Of a stretch of DNA of 64,000 bases, positions 63,340-64,000 are shown in pieces. Location: assembly GCA_037951165.1 (NCBI GenBank), contig JBBDHG010000098.1, positions 1,098,001 through 1,162,000 of the forward strand. The letters run 5' to 3'. Both the position numbers and the translations under genes were made by a program. The stretch's first letter is position 1. Each line of letters starts with the position of its first letter. The stretch comes from Lophius americanus. Taxonomy: Eukaryota; Chordata; Actinopteri; Lophiiformes; Lophiidae. The notes under the pieces are model-generated. The model saw only the letters and a program-made list of their open reading frames with translations, did not search any database and had not been told where the DNA came from.

Positions 63340-64000
63340 GTGTCTAAAGCAGCACTCTACATTACAGCACGGTAATAAGATGGTAATATAGGGGTAGTAG
63401 TGTGGTCATAAAGAGGTAATATTATGTAATATGTAACAATGTAATTACAAAGTGATAACTAAGTAATAGCTTGGTAATTACAATGGGTATATATGGGTTA
63501 TTCATTGTAATTAATGTTATAGGGCAATAATTGCCCGAAAACAAGTGTAACAATGAAGAAAAAAATGAAGATGAAAATGAGGTAAAACTATTTTATAATA
63601 GTACACTAATACTTTCATAAAATGCTAACAATAAAATGGTATCAGTACAATATTTGGACTCAAAAATGGTAATTTGGTGACATTGGTATTGTAATAAAAT
63701 GATAATAATGGTTGATGTCCTCACTGTGTTATAGAGAACTATCAGTGTAGTAACTTTTAAGAAATTCTTACCTGGAAACACTTGTTCTAGTTTCATATAA
63801 TAACCAAGAATCCGTGGTGCAAGATGCAAAACATAATGTTTATATTTAATTTCATGGTAATATTAGATTAAACCAAACATCCAGAAGTGCAGAGATTACC
63901 TAAAAATACATGATAGTTTTTGTGTAATAACCATGAATCAGTGCTGCAAAATACAAAATTACCTGTTTCTATTTAATTTCATGTTAATTTTAAATTATTA
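63340..64000. repeat. GGTAAT-rich region with ~128-bp tandem units
   Basis: GGTAATA words recur from 63371. Two diverged units with a 128-bp period start at about 63770 and 63898 (ACCTG/ACCTA.., ATAATAACCAAGAATC or GTAATAACCATGAATC, GTGCTGCAAAATACAAAA, TATTTAATTTCATG); a third begins at about 63961 and runs off the window. Confidence 0.7.

Larger units (their letters stand above)
62511..64000. other. irag2 downstream intron or 3' region
   Basis: Apart from the MITE-like element and the GGTAAT-rich repeats at 63340-64000, no confident exon is seen. A weak candidate exon starts at 63268. Confidence 0.4.

Noticed and set aside
1..64000. Endogenous viral genes
   Set aside because: No gag, pol or env-like frame or paired LTRs noticed; the reverse-transcriptase pieces are of non-LTR type.

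Overview
The window looks like teleost fish nuclear DNA. It is AT-rich and full of CA/GT microsatellites. It carries decayed Tc1/mariner transposons, CR1/L2-type LINE 3' ends with (ATT)n tails, and short repeats of kinds common in fish genomes. Protein-coding sequence is confined to small exons with GT-AG borders. No species can be named from the sequence alone.

Layout. From 1 to about 47.2 kb I see no convincing coding exon. This part holds transposon relics, microsatellites, two minisatellites (26.5 kb telomere-like; 36.1-36.9 kb with a 22-bp unit), several perfect hairpins, a CpG-dense patch near 35 kb, and two non-repetitive stretches (43.8-44.1 and 45.0-45.4 kb) that might be conserved non-coding elements. 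At 47.2-48.7 kb, minus strand, are three consecutive exons of a cytosolic branched-chain aminotransferase (bcat1 type). Frame and splice sites are intact, but the exon carrying the catalytic lysine and the last exon are not visible, and key residues have changed. From about 51.8 kb to beyond 62.5 kb, plus strand, runs irag2/lrmp (Jaw1, inositol-trisphosphate receptor associated 2): one probable 5' UTR exon and fourteen coding exons encoding 637 residues, with the C-terminus not reached with confidence. The head-to-head order BCAT1(-)/LRMP(+) is the vertebrate arrangement known from human 12p12, which supports both calls.

The gene product. IRAG2/LRMP is a tail-anchored ER and outer-nuclear-membrane coiled-coil protein related to KASH5. 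In zebrafish lrmp is the maternal-effect gene futile cycle, needed for pronuclear congression. Here a disordered N-terminal region with a short conserved box is followed by a degenerate EF-hand-like domain and a long coiled coil.

Most notable repeat observation: an unclassified ~0.4-0.6 kb dispersed family, called DR1 here, with nine recognisable copies in 64 kb. It contains partly duplicated internal units and a recurrent CTAGGGGGAGC box that resembles the CTCF core. One copy lies inside the bcat intron and one inside an lrmp intron. I found no novel enzymatic or defence system. The best leads are the eroded bcat fragment, the DR1 family, a MITE-like element with ~70-bp inverted ends in the lrmp 3' region, and a minisatellite that appears to have grown from the tail of a dispersed repeat.
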